Shown piece by piece: positions 32,904-40,633 of a stretch of DNA of 64,000 nucleotides; within the stretch, counting starts at the first letter, position 1; each line of letters starts with the position of its first letter. The stretch spans positions 1-64,000 of the forward strand of contig NZ_JAAGLY010000019.1 of assembly GCF_010548375.1 (NCBI RefSeq), written 5' to 3'. Below the pieces are notes generated by a model. It did not search any database, had not been told where the DNA came from, and saw only the letters and a program-made list of their open reading frames with translations. The position numbers and the translations under genes were made by a program. This DNA is from Streptomyces sp. SID13726 (GTDB lineage Bacteria > Actinomycetota > Actinomycetes > Streptomycetales > Streptomycetaceae).

Positions 32904-34169
32904 TCACGGGACGAGGCTTTCGAGCGGAACGTGCGGGTCCGCCAGGGACTCCGTGTTCACCTGTGTCTTCGTCCTGATCAGCTGCTGGATGGGGTCTGTG
33001 ACGTCCCACACGTTCACGTTCATCCCGGCCAGCACTCGACGGTCCTTGAGCCAGAACGCGATGAACTCACGCTTTCCGGCGTCCCCGCGAATCACCACTT
33101 CGTCGTACGTCCCCGGGGGCGCCCACCCGCTGTACTCCATCCCGAGGTCGTACTGGTCGGAGAAGAAGTAGGGCACGCGGTCGTAGGCGAGGTCCTGGCC
33201 GAGCATCGCGCGGGCCGCCGCCGGGCCGCCGTTGAGGGCGTTCGCCCAGTGCTCGACGCGCAGCCGGGTGTCGAAGAGGGCGTGGTGGAAGGAGGCCACG
33301 TCACCGGCCGCGTGGATGTCGGGGTCGGAGGTGCGCAGCCGCTCGTCGACGACGACTCCGCCGCCGTGCGCCCGGTCGGCGATCTCCAGGCCCGCGGCCT
33401 CCGCGAGCGCGATCCGGGGGGCCGCGCCGACCGCCGCGAGGACGTCGTGCGCCGGGTGCTCCTCGCCGTCGTCGGTACGGGCCGCGAGCACCATGCCGTC
33501 CTGGCCGACGATCTCGGTGAGTTTCGCGCCGAAGTGGAAGCGGACGCCGTGCTCGCGGTGCAGTTCGGCGAAGAGGTTGCCGAGTTCGGGGCCGAGCACC
33601 GCGTGCAGCGGGGTCGCCTGCGGCTCGACGACGGTGACCTCGGCGCCGTACTCCCGGGCCGCCGCCGCGACCTCCAGGCCGATCCAGCCGCCGCCCGCGA
33701 TCACGATGTGGCCGTTGTCCCGGCCGAGGGCGGCGAGCACGCCCTTGAGGCGCTCGGCGTGCGCGAGGCGGCGCAGGTGGTGGACGCCCGCGAGGTCGGT
33801 GCCGGGGATGTCCAGGCGGCGCGGCTCGGCGCCGGTCGCCAGCAGCAGCTTGTCGTAGCGGACGACGGTGCCGTCCTCACCGAAGCGGACCGTCTTCGCC
33901 GTACGGTCGATGGCGTCGACGGTCTCGCCGAGGTGCAGCTCGATGTCGTTCTGCGCGTACCAGGCGGGTTCGTGCACGAAGACGCTGTCGCGCTCCTCCT
34001 TGCCGAGGAGGAAGCCCTTGGAGAGCGGCGGGCGCTCGTAGGGGTGGTCGCGTTCGTCGCAGATCAGTATCACGCGGCCGGTGAAGCCCTCCGTGCGGAG
34101 CGTCTCGGCCGCCTTGGCGCCGGCCAGACCTCCTCCGACGATGACAAATGTCTGATCCGCGTCGACCAC
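32904..34169 (-). CDS. FAD/NAD(P)-dependent ferredoxin reductase-like oxidoreductase
   Basis: 421 residues. The GTG is preceded by GAGGAGG. An FAD-binding GxGxxG (VIVGGGLAGAKAAETLR) opens the protein, with the RPPLSKGFL motif typical of ferredoxin/rubredoxin reductases. A second dinucleotide fold (IVIAGGGWIGLEVAAAAREY) binds NAD(P)H, and DIHAAGDVASF is the second FAD contact. The C-terminal reductase domain is present. It would pass electrons from NAD(P)H to a small iron-sulfur protein. No ferredoxin or P450 gene is adjacent, so the partner is unknown. Confidence 0.9.
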   Translation of the reverse strand: MVDADQTFVIVGGGLAGAKAAETLRTEGFTGRVILICDERDHPYERPPLSKGFLLGKEERDSVFVHEPAWYAQNDIELHLGETVDAIDRTAKTVRFGEDGTVVRYDKLLLATGAEPRRLDIPGTDLAGVHHLRRLAHAERLKGVLAALGRDNGHIVIAGGGWIGLEVAAAAREYGAEVTVVEPQATPLHAVLGPELGNLFAELHREHGVRFHFGAKLTEIVGQDGMVLAARTDDGEEHPAHDVLAAVGAAPRIALAEAAGLEIADRAHGGGVVVDERLRTSDPDIHAAGDVASFHHALFDTRLRVEHWANALNGGPAAARAMLGQDLAYDRVPYFFSDQYDLGMEYSGWAPPGTYDEVVIRGDAGKREFIAFWLKDRRVLAGMNVNVWDVTDPIQQLIRTKTQVNTESLADPHVPLESLVP

Positions 34170-34324
34170 TTGATGCCTCCTCGTAAGGGTGCCGCCACAT
34201 GGGAGCGTCCCGCACGGAGCGTGATGGGGGAAGAGGGAGTGGCCCGATCAGGCCACGGAGGGTCACATTCGGGCTCGATTCACGTCACTCCCGTCGCCTC
34301 CGCACATTTTCTGTCCCGCAAGCA

Positions 34325-35566
34325 TCACAGGTGCCCCGTGAGACGTGCGTGAAGCGAACGGGCGGACGCATCGGTGAGGGACGCGATCTGGTCCACGATC
34401 ACCCGCTTGCGCGCGCGGTCGTCCGGTGCCTGGTCGAACAGCGCGCGGAACTGCGGGTCGAGGCCGGCCGGGGCGCGGGCGGTGAGCGCCTCGGCGAGTT
34501 CCGCGACGACGACCCGCTGGTCGGCCCGCAGCCGCTCCTGCTCCGCGCGCTGCATGACGTACCGGTCGGCGACGGCCTTGAGGACCGCGCACTCCAGGCG
34601 CGTCTCGTGCGGTACGACGAGTTCGGCGCCGTATCTCGTCAGGCGCCCGGTGCCGTACCGCGCGCGTGTGGCGGTCTCGGCGGCGAGGCAGAACCGGCCG
34701 ATGAGCTGGCTGGTGGCGTCCTTGAGGCGGGCCTGGGCGACGGCCGAGCCGTCGTAGCCGTGCGGCCACCAGTCCTGGTCCTGGAGGCGGTCCAGGGCCT
34801 CCGCGAGCTCCGCCGGGTCGGTGTCCTCGGGGACGTACCGGCCGAGGGCGACCTCGAAGACCGCCCGGCGTTCCGGTTCCGCGTGCAGGCAGTTGGGGTC
34901 GACATGGCCCGCGTGCAGGCCGTCCTCGACGTCGTGCACGGAGTACGCCACGTCGTCGGACCAGTCCATGACCTGGGCCTCGAAGGTGGTGCGGGTGCCG
35001 GGGGACTCCTTGCGGATCCAGTCGAAGACGGGGCGGTCGTCCTCGTAGACACCGAACTTGTGGGACGTGTGACCGCCGCGGGGCCAGGGGTACTTGGTGG
35101 CCGCGTCGAGGGTGGCCCGGGTGAGGTTCAGGCCGACCGAGCCCTCCTCGGTGAAGCGCTTGGGCTCGATGCGGGTCAGGAGCCGCAGGGACTGGGCGTT
35201 GCCCTCGAAGCCGCCGCAGTCGTGGGCGAATTCGTTCAGGGCCTGTTCGCCGTTGTGACCGAAGGGAGGGTGGCCGAGGTCGTGGGCGAGACAGGCCGCC
35301 TCGACCAGGTCGGGGTCGCAGCCGAGGGCCGCGCCGAGTTCGCGGCCCACCTGGGCGCACTCCAGGGAGTGGGTGAGGCGGGTGCGGGGGCTGGCGTCCC
35401 ATTTCTGGTTGCGGGTTCCCGGTGTGACGACCTGCGTCTTGCCCGCGAGCCTTCTGAGGGCGGCGGAGTGGAGGATGCGGGCGCGGTCGCGTTGGAAGGC
35501 GGTGCGGCCGGGGCGCTTGTCGGGTTCTGGGGCCCAGCGTTCTGTTGACTGCGGGTCGTACAGCAT
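34325..35566 (-). CDS. dgt: Deoxyguanosinetriphosphate triphosphohydrolase-like HD protein
   Basis: 413 residues. The ATG at 35566 matches the usual N-terminus of the family (YDPQSTERW, then RTAFQRDRARILHSAALRRL). The HD metal site is formed by His66 (RLTHSLEC), His95 and Asp96 (CLAHDLGHPPFGHNGE) and a later Asp in VMDWSDDVAYSVHD. The protein hydrolyses dNTPs to nucleoside and triphosphate and helps to set nucleotide pools. There is no ribosome site; TACTGT lies 6 bases before the ATG, so the mRNA may be leaderless. A long open frame continues upstream but is antisense-type GC noise. Confidence 0.92.
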   Translation of the reverse strand: MLYDPQSTERWAPEPDKRPGRTAFQRDRARILHSAALRRLAGKTQVVTPGTRNQKWDASPRTRLTHSLECAQVGRELGAALGCDPDLVEAACLAHDLGHPPFGHNGEQALNEFAHDCGGFEGNAQSLRLLTRIEPKRFTEEGSVGLNLTRATLDAATKYPWPRGGHTSHKFGVYEDDRPVFDWIRKESPGTRTTFEAQVMDWSDDVAYSVHDVEDGLHAGHVDPNCLHAEPERRAVFEVALGRYVPEDTDPAELAEALDRLQDQDWWPHGYDGSAVAQARLKDATSQLIGRFCLAAETATRARYGTGRLTRYGAELVVPHETRLECAVLKAVADRYVMQRAEQERLRADQRVVVAELAEALTARAPAGLDPQFRALFDQAPDDRARKRVIVDQIASLTDASARSLHARLTGHL

Positions 35567-35622
35567 GTCTTGACAGTACGGGCAGTGACTGACAATTCGC
35601 CTGAGCGGGTGCCCGGTACCGG

Positions 35623-36438
35623 TTATCCGGCGAGTGCGGGCAGTCTTTGGCCGGTCGCGCGGTTCCCCGCGCCCCTTGCGCCGGACACCTGGTCGTAGCG
35701 GTGGAGGATCAGGTCGGCCATCGCCGGGTGCGTGCCGAGGGGGGCCGCCGCCATCCAGGGAGCCTTCTCCGCGCACTGCCTCGCGAACAGACCCGGGGCC
35801 GTGAAGTACGAGGCCACCGCGACCCTTTCGCGGCCTCTTGCCGTCAGTGCCCTGATCGCCGTGTCCACCGTCGGGGTCGCCGCGCTCGCGTATGCCGGGA
35901 TCACCGGGACCCCGAGGCGGGCGGCCAGGAGCTCTGCCGTGCGGCGGGTGTCGTGGGCCGAGTCCGGGTCGCGGGAGCCGGCCGCCGCGAGGACCACGGC
36001 GCTCGTCCTGCGGGTCTCCTCGTCCGTGCTCGGGGGCCAACCCGCCTCCACCAGACGGGCGTGCAGGGTGTCCACGAGAAGCGGGTGCGGGCCCAGCGGG
36101 GGCGCCACACGCGTGCGTGCCCGCGAGGCCGCCGCCATCTCCGGGATGTCCCGCTTCACGTGGTAGCCGCGGGACAGGAGCAGGGGGACCAGGACCGCTT
36201 CCGCCGTGCCGAGGGACGCCAGGGTGTCCGGGAGCAGGGGCTCGTTGAGTTCGATGTGGCCCAGGTGCACCGGGAGGCCGGGGCGCTGTTCGCGGACCTG
36301 GTCCAGGAGGCGGTGGACCGTGTCCAGGGTGCGCGGGTCGCGGCTGCCGTGGGCCACGAGGACGAGTGCGGGCGGCTCGGGGCGCCGCCTGCCGTCGAGC
36401 TCCACGAGGCCGCGCTGGCTGGTGCTGATCCGGTTCAT
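35623..36438 (-). CDS. Sirohydrochlorin chelatase (CbiX/SirB-like)
   Basis: 271 residues, the size of a two-domain chelatase. The first half holds the metal-binding His30 (LVLVAHGSRDP) and His93 (LLLSRGYHVKRDIPE). The second half repeats the fold (VVLAAAGSRDPDSAHDTRR) with the first His replaced by Ala. It inserts Fe2+ (for siroheme) or Co2+ (for cobalamin) into sirohydrochlorin in the cytoplasm. Siroheme is the cofactor of nitrite reductase NirB encoded 13 kb away, and a GlnR-like site precedes this gene too, so a role in nitrite assimilation is likely. The last ~15 residues are non-conserved. Confidence 0.85.
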   Translation of the reverse strand: MNRISTSQRGLVELDGRRRPEPPALVLVAHGSRDPRTLDTVHRLLDQVREQRPGLPVHLGHIELNEPLLPDTLASLGTAEAVLVPLLLSRGYHVKRDIPEMAAASRARTRVAPPLGPHPLLVDTLHARLVEAGWPPSTDEETRRTSAVVLAAAGSRDPDSAHDTRRTAELLAARLGVPVIPAYASAATPTVDTAIRALTARGRERVAVASYFTAPGLFARQCAEKAPWMAAAPLGTHPAMADLILHRYDQVSGARGAGNRATGQRLPALAG

Positions 36439-36471
36439 GAACTGATGGTGACGGCCGGAAGTTGCCTGCCC

Positions 36472-36487
36472 GTTTCACGGCAATGAC
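36472..36487 (-). promoter_or_regulatory. Candidate GlnR site upstream of the chelatase gene
   Basis: On the minus strand GTCAT, six bases, then GAAAC matches the GlnR half-site pattern GTNAC-N6-GAAAC with one mismatch. It ends 33 bases before the chelatase ATG. A weaker GCAAC follows after a further six bases. Confidence 0.55.
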
Positions 36488-36649
36488 GTGTGCTTTCCGA
36501 GGGATCACGGCCCGGGGAGCGACTGTGTGAGGCGGCTTGACCTGGGGTTTCGTCTGCCCGAGTGAGCCTGCTCACGTGGCCCGGGACGAACCGAACGGGT
36601 CGGCGGTACGTCTCTGCTTGTCGAAAACCGACCGGGGAGGGACCGTCCG

Positions 36650-37336
36650 ATGCGACTGCCGAAGGTACGCAGACCGCGGCTGCCACGCACGCGTGCCGGC
36701 CGGCGGCGGCTCGTGCAGGCCGTGATGGCGGGGTGTGTGCTCGCGCTGCTGCCGTCGACATGGATGTGGGTCGTGACGGCGGACCGGCTGCGCACCACGG
36801 CCGACGTGCCGCGCACCGAGGTGGCCGTCGTCTTCGGCGCCGGGCTGTGGGACGGCGAGCCGTCGCCGTATCTCGCCCACCGGCTGGACGCGGCGGCGAA
36901 GCTGTACCGGGACGGGCGGATCGAGGTCGTCCTCGTCACCGGCGACAACAGCCGCGAGGACTACGACGAGCCCGACGCGATGCGCGCCTACCTGACCCGG
37001 CACGGCGTCCCGGACACCCGGATCGTCAGCGACTACGCCGGCTTCGACACCTGGGACTCCTGCGTCCGCGCCAGGAAGATCTTCGGCGTCGACCGGGCGG
37101 TGCTGATCAGCCAGGGCTTCCACATCCGGCGCGCGGTCGCGCTCTGCGAGGCGGCGGGCGTCACGTCGTACGGCGTCGGGGTGGACGCCGAGCACGACGT
37201 CACCTGGTACTACGGCGGCACCCGGGAGGTCCTCGCGGCGAGCAAGGCGGCGCTGGACGCCCTGTTCGAGCCGGACCCCCGGTTCCTCGGGCCCAAGGAG
37301 CCGGGGGTGGCCCGGGCGCTGGCCGGTGGCCGGTGA
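36650..37336 (+). CDS. SanA/YdcF-like (DUF218) membrane protein
   Basis: 228 residues. The ATG has GGGAGGGA 7 bases upstream. An N-terminal basic stretch and one transmembrane helix (~24-43) anchor a DUF218 domain outside the membrane. The domain has the conserved VAVVFGAGLWDGEPSPYLAH, VLVTGDNS, DYAGFDTWDSCVRARKIFG and LISQGFHIRRAVALCEAAG. SanA in enterobacteria affects envelope integrity and vancomycin resistance at high temperature; the biochemical activity of the family is unknown. It is the only intact gene between the siroheme gene and nasA, which are not related to it in function. Confidence 0.9.
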   Translation: MRLPKVRRPRLPRTRAGRRRLVQAVMAGCVLALLPSTWMWVVTADRLRTTADVPRTEVAVVFGAGLWDGEPSPYLAHRLDAAAKLYRDGRIEVVLVTGDNSREDYDEPDAMRAYLTRHGVPDTRIVSDYAGFDTWDSCVRARKIFGVDRAVLISQGFHIRRAVALCEAAGVTSYGVGVDAEHDVTWYYGGTREVLAASKAALDALFEPDPRFLGPKEPGVARALAGGR

Positions 37337-37398
37337 AGCGCGGGGCGCGTTTCTCCAGGAACGCGGTCATGCCCTCCTCTTGGTCCTCGGTGGACCGC
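37336..37398 (-). pseudogene. C-terminal remnant of an enoyl-CoA hydratase gene
   Basis: On the minus strand this stretch reads STEDQEEGMTAFLEKRAPRF, which fits the C-terminal end of many enoyl-CoA hydratases closely. The matching frame has no upstream enzyme body and no stop at the expected place. It looks like a fossil left by deletion of the gene, squeezed between the SanA-like gene and nasA. Confidence 0.55.
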
Positions 37399-37450
37399 CG
37401 TGTGCCTCACCGTCTCGCCGGTCCGGTGGGGAGACCGCCGTCGTCCGGGC

Positions 37451-37488
37451 GTAACAGGGGGCCGTCCCCGGCGTAACACGGCGGAAGC
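37451..37488 (+). promoter_or_regulatory. Candidate GlnR binding sites upstream of nasA
   Basis: GTAAC occurs at 37451-37455 and 37473-37477, exactly 22 bases apart. The second copy is followed after six bases by GAAGC, close to GAAAC. This is the 5+6+5+6 spacing of GlnR boxes. The site ends 12 bases before the nasA ATG. Confidence 0.65.
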
Positions 37489-37500
37489 ACGCTGAACGGC

Positions 37501-40083
37501 ATGCCGAACTCCGCGACGCCCACGCACTGCCCGTACTGCGCCCTGCAGTGCGGGATGAACCTGACCCCCGTCCCGGGCGGGACCGTCGAGGTGAGCGAGC
37601 GCGCGGACTTCCCGGTGAACCGGGGCGCGCTGTGCGGCAAGGGCCGTACCGCGCCCGCGGTGCTCTCGTCCCGGGTGCGCCTGACCTCGCCGTTGGTGCG
37701 CTCCGGGGGCACGCTGGCGCCCGCGAGCTGGGACGAGGCGCTGGACCGGATCGCCGAGGGGCTGTCCCGCACGCGCGCGGAGCACGGCCCGGACGCGTGC
37801 GGGGTGTTCGGCGGGGGCGGCCTGACCAACGAGAAGGCGTACACGCTCGGCAAGTTCGCGCGGGTCGTCCTCGGTACCTCGCAGATCGACTACAACGGGC
37901 GCTTCTGCATGTCGTCCGCGGCGGCCGGCGGCATGAAGGCCTTCGGCCTGGACCGCGGGCTGCCCTTCCCGCTGGAGGACATCCCGAAGTCCGGCTGTGT
38001 CATCCTCGTCGGCTCCAACCTCGCCGAGACCATGCCGCCCTCCCTGCGGTTCTTCACCGAACTGCGGGAGAACGGCGGCACGTTGATCGTCATCGACCCG
38101 CGCCGGACCAGGACCGCCGAACAGGCCGACCTGCACCTCATGCCCCGCCCCGGCACCGACCTCGCGCTCGCCCTCGGGCTGCTGCACCTGGTCGTCGCCG
38201 ACGGGCTGGTCGACGAGGAGTACGTCCGTGAGCGCACGGTCGGCTGGGAGGACGCCCGGGCCGCCGCGATGGCCCACTGGCCGGAGTACGTGGAGCGGAT
38301 CACGGGGGTGCCGGTGCCCCAACTGCGGGAGACCGTACGGCTGTTCTGCGAGCCGGAGTCCGCGATGGTGCTCACCGCGCGCGGGCCCGAGCAGCAGTCC
38401 AAGGGCACCGACACGGTGAGCGCGTGGATCAACCTGTGCCTGGCGACCGGGCGGGCGGGGCGGCCGTACAGCGGGTACGGCTGTCTGACCGGGCAGGGCA
38501 ACGGACAGGGCGGGCGCGAACACGGCCAGAAGGCCGACCAGTTGCCCGGCTACCGCAAGCTGGACGACCCGGCGGCGCGGGCGCATGTCGCCGAGGTCTG
38601 GGGCGTGGACCCCGACTCGCTGCCCGGACCGGGGCGCAGCGCCTACGAGTTGCTGGACGCGCTGGGTACGGACATCAGGTCGCTGCTGCTGATGGGGTCC
38701 AACCCGGTGGTGTCGGCGCCGCGTGCCGCGCATGTCGAGGAGCGGGTCAAGTCCCTTGATTTCCTGGCGGTCTGTGACGTCGTGCTGTCGGAGACGGCTG
38801 CCCTCGCGGACGTGGTCCTGCCGGTGACCCAGTGGGCGGAGGAGACGGGCACCACGACCAACCTGGAGGGTCGGGTGCTGCTCCGCCGCCAGGCGATCAC
38901 CGCCCCGGACGGCATCCGCAGCGACCTGGAGATCCTCCACGAACTCGCCGACCGGCTCGGCGTGGAGAAGGGCTTCCCGACCGACCCCGAGGAGGTCTTC
39001 GAGGAACTGCGCCGGGCCAGCGCGGGCGGCCCGGCGGACTACTCCGGCATCACGTACCGGCGACTGGCCGAGGAGAACGGCGTGTTCTGGCCGTGCCCGG
39101 CGGAGAGGACGGGGGTGCGCGCTGGGCCGGTGGAGGAGACGGGGGTGCACGCCGGGCCCGCGAAGGAGACGACGGCACGTCTCGGGCTCGCGGAGCCGAC
39201 GGTGGTGCAGCTCGGGCTCGCGGAGGAGACAGCGGCACAACCCGACCTCGCGGAGCCGACGGCGGTGCAGCTCGGGCTCGCGAAAGCAACGGCGCCGCAC
39301 GCCAGTCTCGCGGAGCCGACGGCGGTGCGCCTCGGCCCCACCGAGCCGACGGCCGCGCAACCCGGGGCCGCGGAAAATACGGCACCACACCCCAGCCCCA
39401 CGCAGTACACGGCCTCACACCCCGGCCCCATGGAACCGACGGCCACATACCCCGGCGCCACGGAAAACACGGCACCACATCCCAACCCCACCCAGCCGAC
39501 AGCCACACACCCCGGCGCCACGGAAAAGGCAGCACCACACCCCAGCCCCACGGAACCGACCGCCACCCCCGCGGAAAACACCGTCGCACGCCCCAGCCCC
39601 GCACAGCACACGCCCCCGCACCCCGGCACCCCCCGCCTCTTCCTGGACCGTTTCGCCCACCCGGACGGTCGGGCCCGGTTCGTTGCCGTCTCGCATCGGG
39701 CCGTCGCCGAGGAGACCGATGAGGAGTATCCGGTGCTGCTGACCACCGGGCGGGTGGTGGCGCAGTACCAGTCCGGTGCCCAGACCCGCCGGGTGGACGA
39801 GCTGAACGCCGCCGCGCCGGGGCCGTTCGTGGAGTTGCACCCGCGGCTCGCGGAGCGGCTCGGGGCGGCGGAGGGGGACCCGCTGGCCGTGGTCTCCCGG
39901 CGCGGGCGGGCCGTGGCGCCGGCCCGGATCACCCTCGGCATCCGCCCCGACACCGTCTTCATGCCCTTCCACTGGTACGGGGAGGGCCGCGCCAACACCC
40001 TCACCAACCCGGCCCTCGACCCGACGTCCCGGATGCCGGAGTTCAAGGCGTGCGCGGTGCGGGTGGAGGCGGTGGAGCGGTAG
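37501..40083 (+). CDS. nasA: Assimilatory nitrate reductase catalytic subunit with a decapeptide-repeat insertion
   Basis: 860 residues of the molybdopterin oxidoreductase family. An N-terminal [4Fe-4S] site uses Cys10, Cys13, Cys17 and Cys45. Bis-MGD binding motifs include DYNGRFCMSSAAAGGMKAFG, GSNLAETMPP, GQGNGQGGREHGQKADQLPG and MGSNPVVSAPRA. The C-terminal domain ends with FMPFHWYGEGRANTLTNPAL. The enzyme reduces nitrate to nitrite in the cytoplasm. Without the repeat at residues 533-709 the protein would be ~683 residues, near the usual size. The insertion lies between the active-site domain and the C-terminal cap, probably as an exposed linker. GlnR-like sites lie directly upstream. Confidence 0.95.
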   Translation: MPNSATPTHCPYCALQCGMNLTPVPGGTVEVSERADFPVNRGALCGKGRTAPAVLSSRVRLTSPLVRSGGTLAPASWDEALDRIAEGLSRTRAEHGPDACGVFGGGGLTNEKAYTLGKFARVVLGTSQIDYNGRFCMSSAAAGGMKAFGLDRGLPFPLEDIPKSGCVILVGSNLAETMPPSLRFFTELRENGGTLIVIDPRRTRTAEQADLHLMPRPGTDLALALGLLHLVVADGLVDEEYVRERTVGWEDARAAAMAHWPEYVERITGVPVPQLRETVRLFCEPESAMVLTARGPEQQSKGTDTVSAWINLCLATGRAGRPYSGYGCLTGQGNGQGGREHGQKADQLPGYRKLDDPAARAHVAEVWGVDPDSLPGPGRSAYELLDALGTDIRSLLLMGSNPVVSAPRAAHVEERVKSLDFLAVCDVVLSETAALADVVLPVTQWAEETGTTTNLEGRVLLRRQAITAPDGIRSDLEILHELADRLGVEKGFPTDPEEVFEELRRASAGGPADYSGITYRRLAEENGVFWPCPAERTGVRAGPVEETGVHAGPAKETTARLGLAEPTVVQLGLAEETAAQPDLAEPTAVQLGLAKATAPHASLAEPTAVRLGPTEPTAAQPGAAENTAPHPSPTQYTASHPGPMEPTATYPGATENTAPHPNPTQPTATHPGATEKAAPHPSPTEPTATPAENTVARPSPAQHTPPHPGTPRLFLDRFAHPDGRARFVAVSHRAVAEETDEEYPVLLTTGRVVAQYQSGAQTRRVDELNAAAPGPFVELHPRLAERLGAAEGDPLAVVSRRGRAVAPARITLGIRPDTVFMPFHWYGEGRANTLTNPALDPTSRMPEFKACAVRVEAVER
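39097..39627 (+). repeat. Coding 30-bp tandem repeat, 18 decapeptide units in NasA
   Basis: Residues 533-709 consist of 17 full decapeptides and one unit cut to seven residues. Representative units are LAEPTVVQLG, LAEPTAVQLG, PTEPTAAQPG and PTQPTATHPG. Positions 3 (often Glu), 5 (Thr) and 10 (Gly/Ser) are the most constant. Early units are Leu-rich and later ones His/Pro-rich, showing successive local expansion. Confidence 0.95.
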
Positions 40084-40084
40084 T

Positions 40085-40504
40085 TCACCGGAGCAGCCAG
40101 TCGCTGCCCTCGATCAGCTTGCCGCGCGCTCGCAGGCCCACGGCGACGGAGGGCGCGGCCACATAGACCCAGGCGCGCACGGACGTTCCGTCAGCCGTGC
40201 GGAGCACCTCGCGGGCGACGCGTTCGTAGAGGTTGCGCGGGTCGCCGGGGGTGTACTCCTCCAACTCGTCGAGGGCGGCGAGCAGTTCGGCGTAGGCGTC
40301 GGGTCGCGGGGTGACGATCTCCCCCGCGACCGCGCCTCCGGTCTCCTCGACGGCGTACGGATAGCCGGGGCCGTCGTACAGCACCGCGCCGGTGAGCCGG
40401 CCGGGCTCCTCGGAGCGGACGCGGCCGCGCAGGAAGAGGTCGTGGTTGACCTCGCCGGGGCGGAGCGTGCCGTAGACGAAGAACGGAAGTCGCACAGGGC
40501 TCAC
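40085..40504 (-). CDS. Gamma-glutamylcyclotransferase (AIG2-like) family protein
   Basis: 139 residues from a GTG. The N-terminal FFVYGTLRPGEVNHDLFLRG is the family's substrate-binding YGTL signature, and the central ALDELEEYTPGDPRNLYERV contains the conserved acidic catalytic region. Such proteins cyclise gamma-glutamyl amines or act in toxin and glutathione turnover; the substrate here is unknown. It converges on nasA with one base between the stop codons. No terminator is seen between them, so the transcripts may overlap. Confidence 0.87.
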   Translation of the reverse strand: MSPVRLPFFVYGTLRPGEVNHDLFLRGRVRSEEPGRLTGAVLYDGPGYPYAVEETGGAVAGEIVTPRPDAYAELLAALDELEEYTPGDPRNLYERVAREVLRTADGTSVRAWVYVAAPSVAVGLRARGKLIEGSDWLLR

Positions 40505-40633
40505 AGAAACGATTCTCTCCCCTCACACACCTGCACGTGAGGCGCCCTGGACACGGAATGTCATGGCCCCTTAAATCTTCGTCAACATCTGTGCCACCCC
40601 CTCGCGCCCTTCGGCGCCTTTCAGAGGAGACCG

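Noticed and set aside
34325..36508. Extended dgt frame reaching back through the chelatase gene
   Set aside because: The extension is Pro/Arg/Gly-rich and overlaps a well-supported gene; the family N-terminus begins at 35566.
39097..39627. CRISPR-like array in the nasA repeat region
   Set aside because: The 30-base units are contiguous, coding and degenerate, with no unique spacers.
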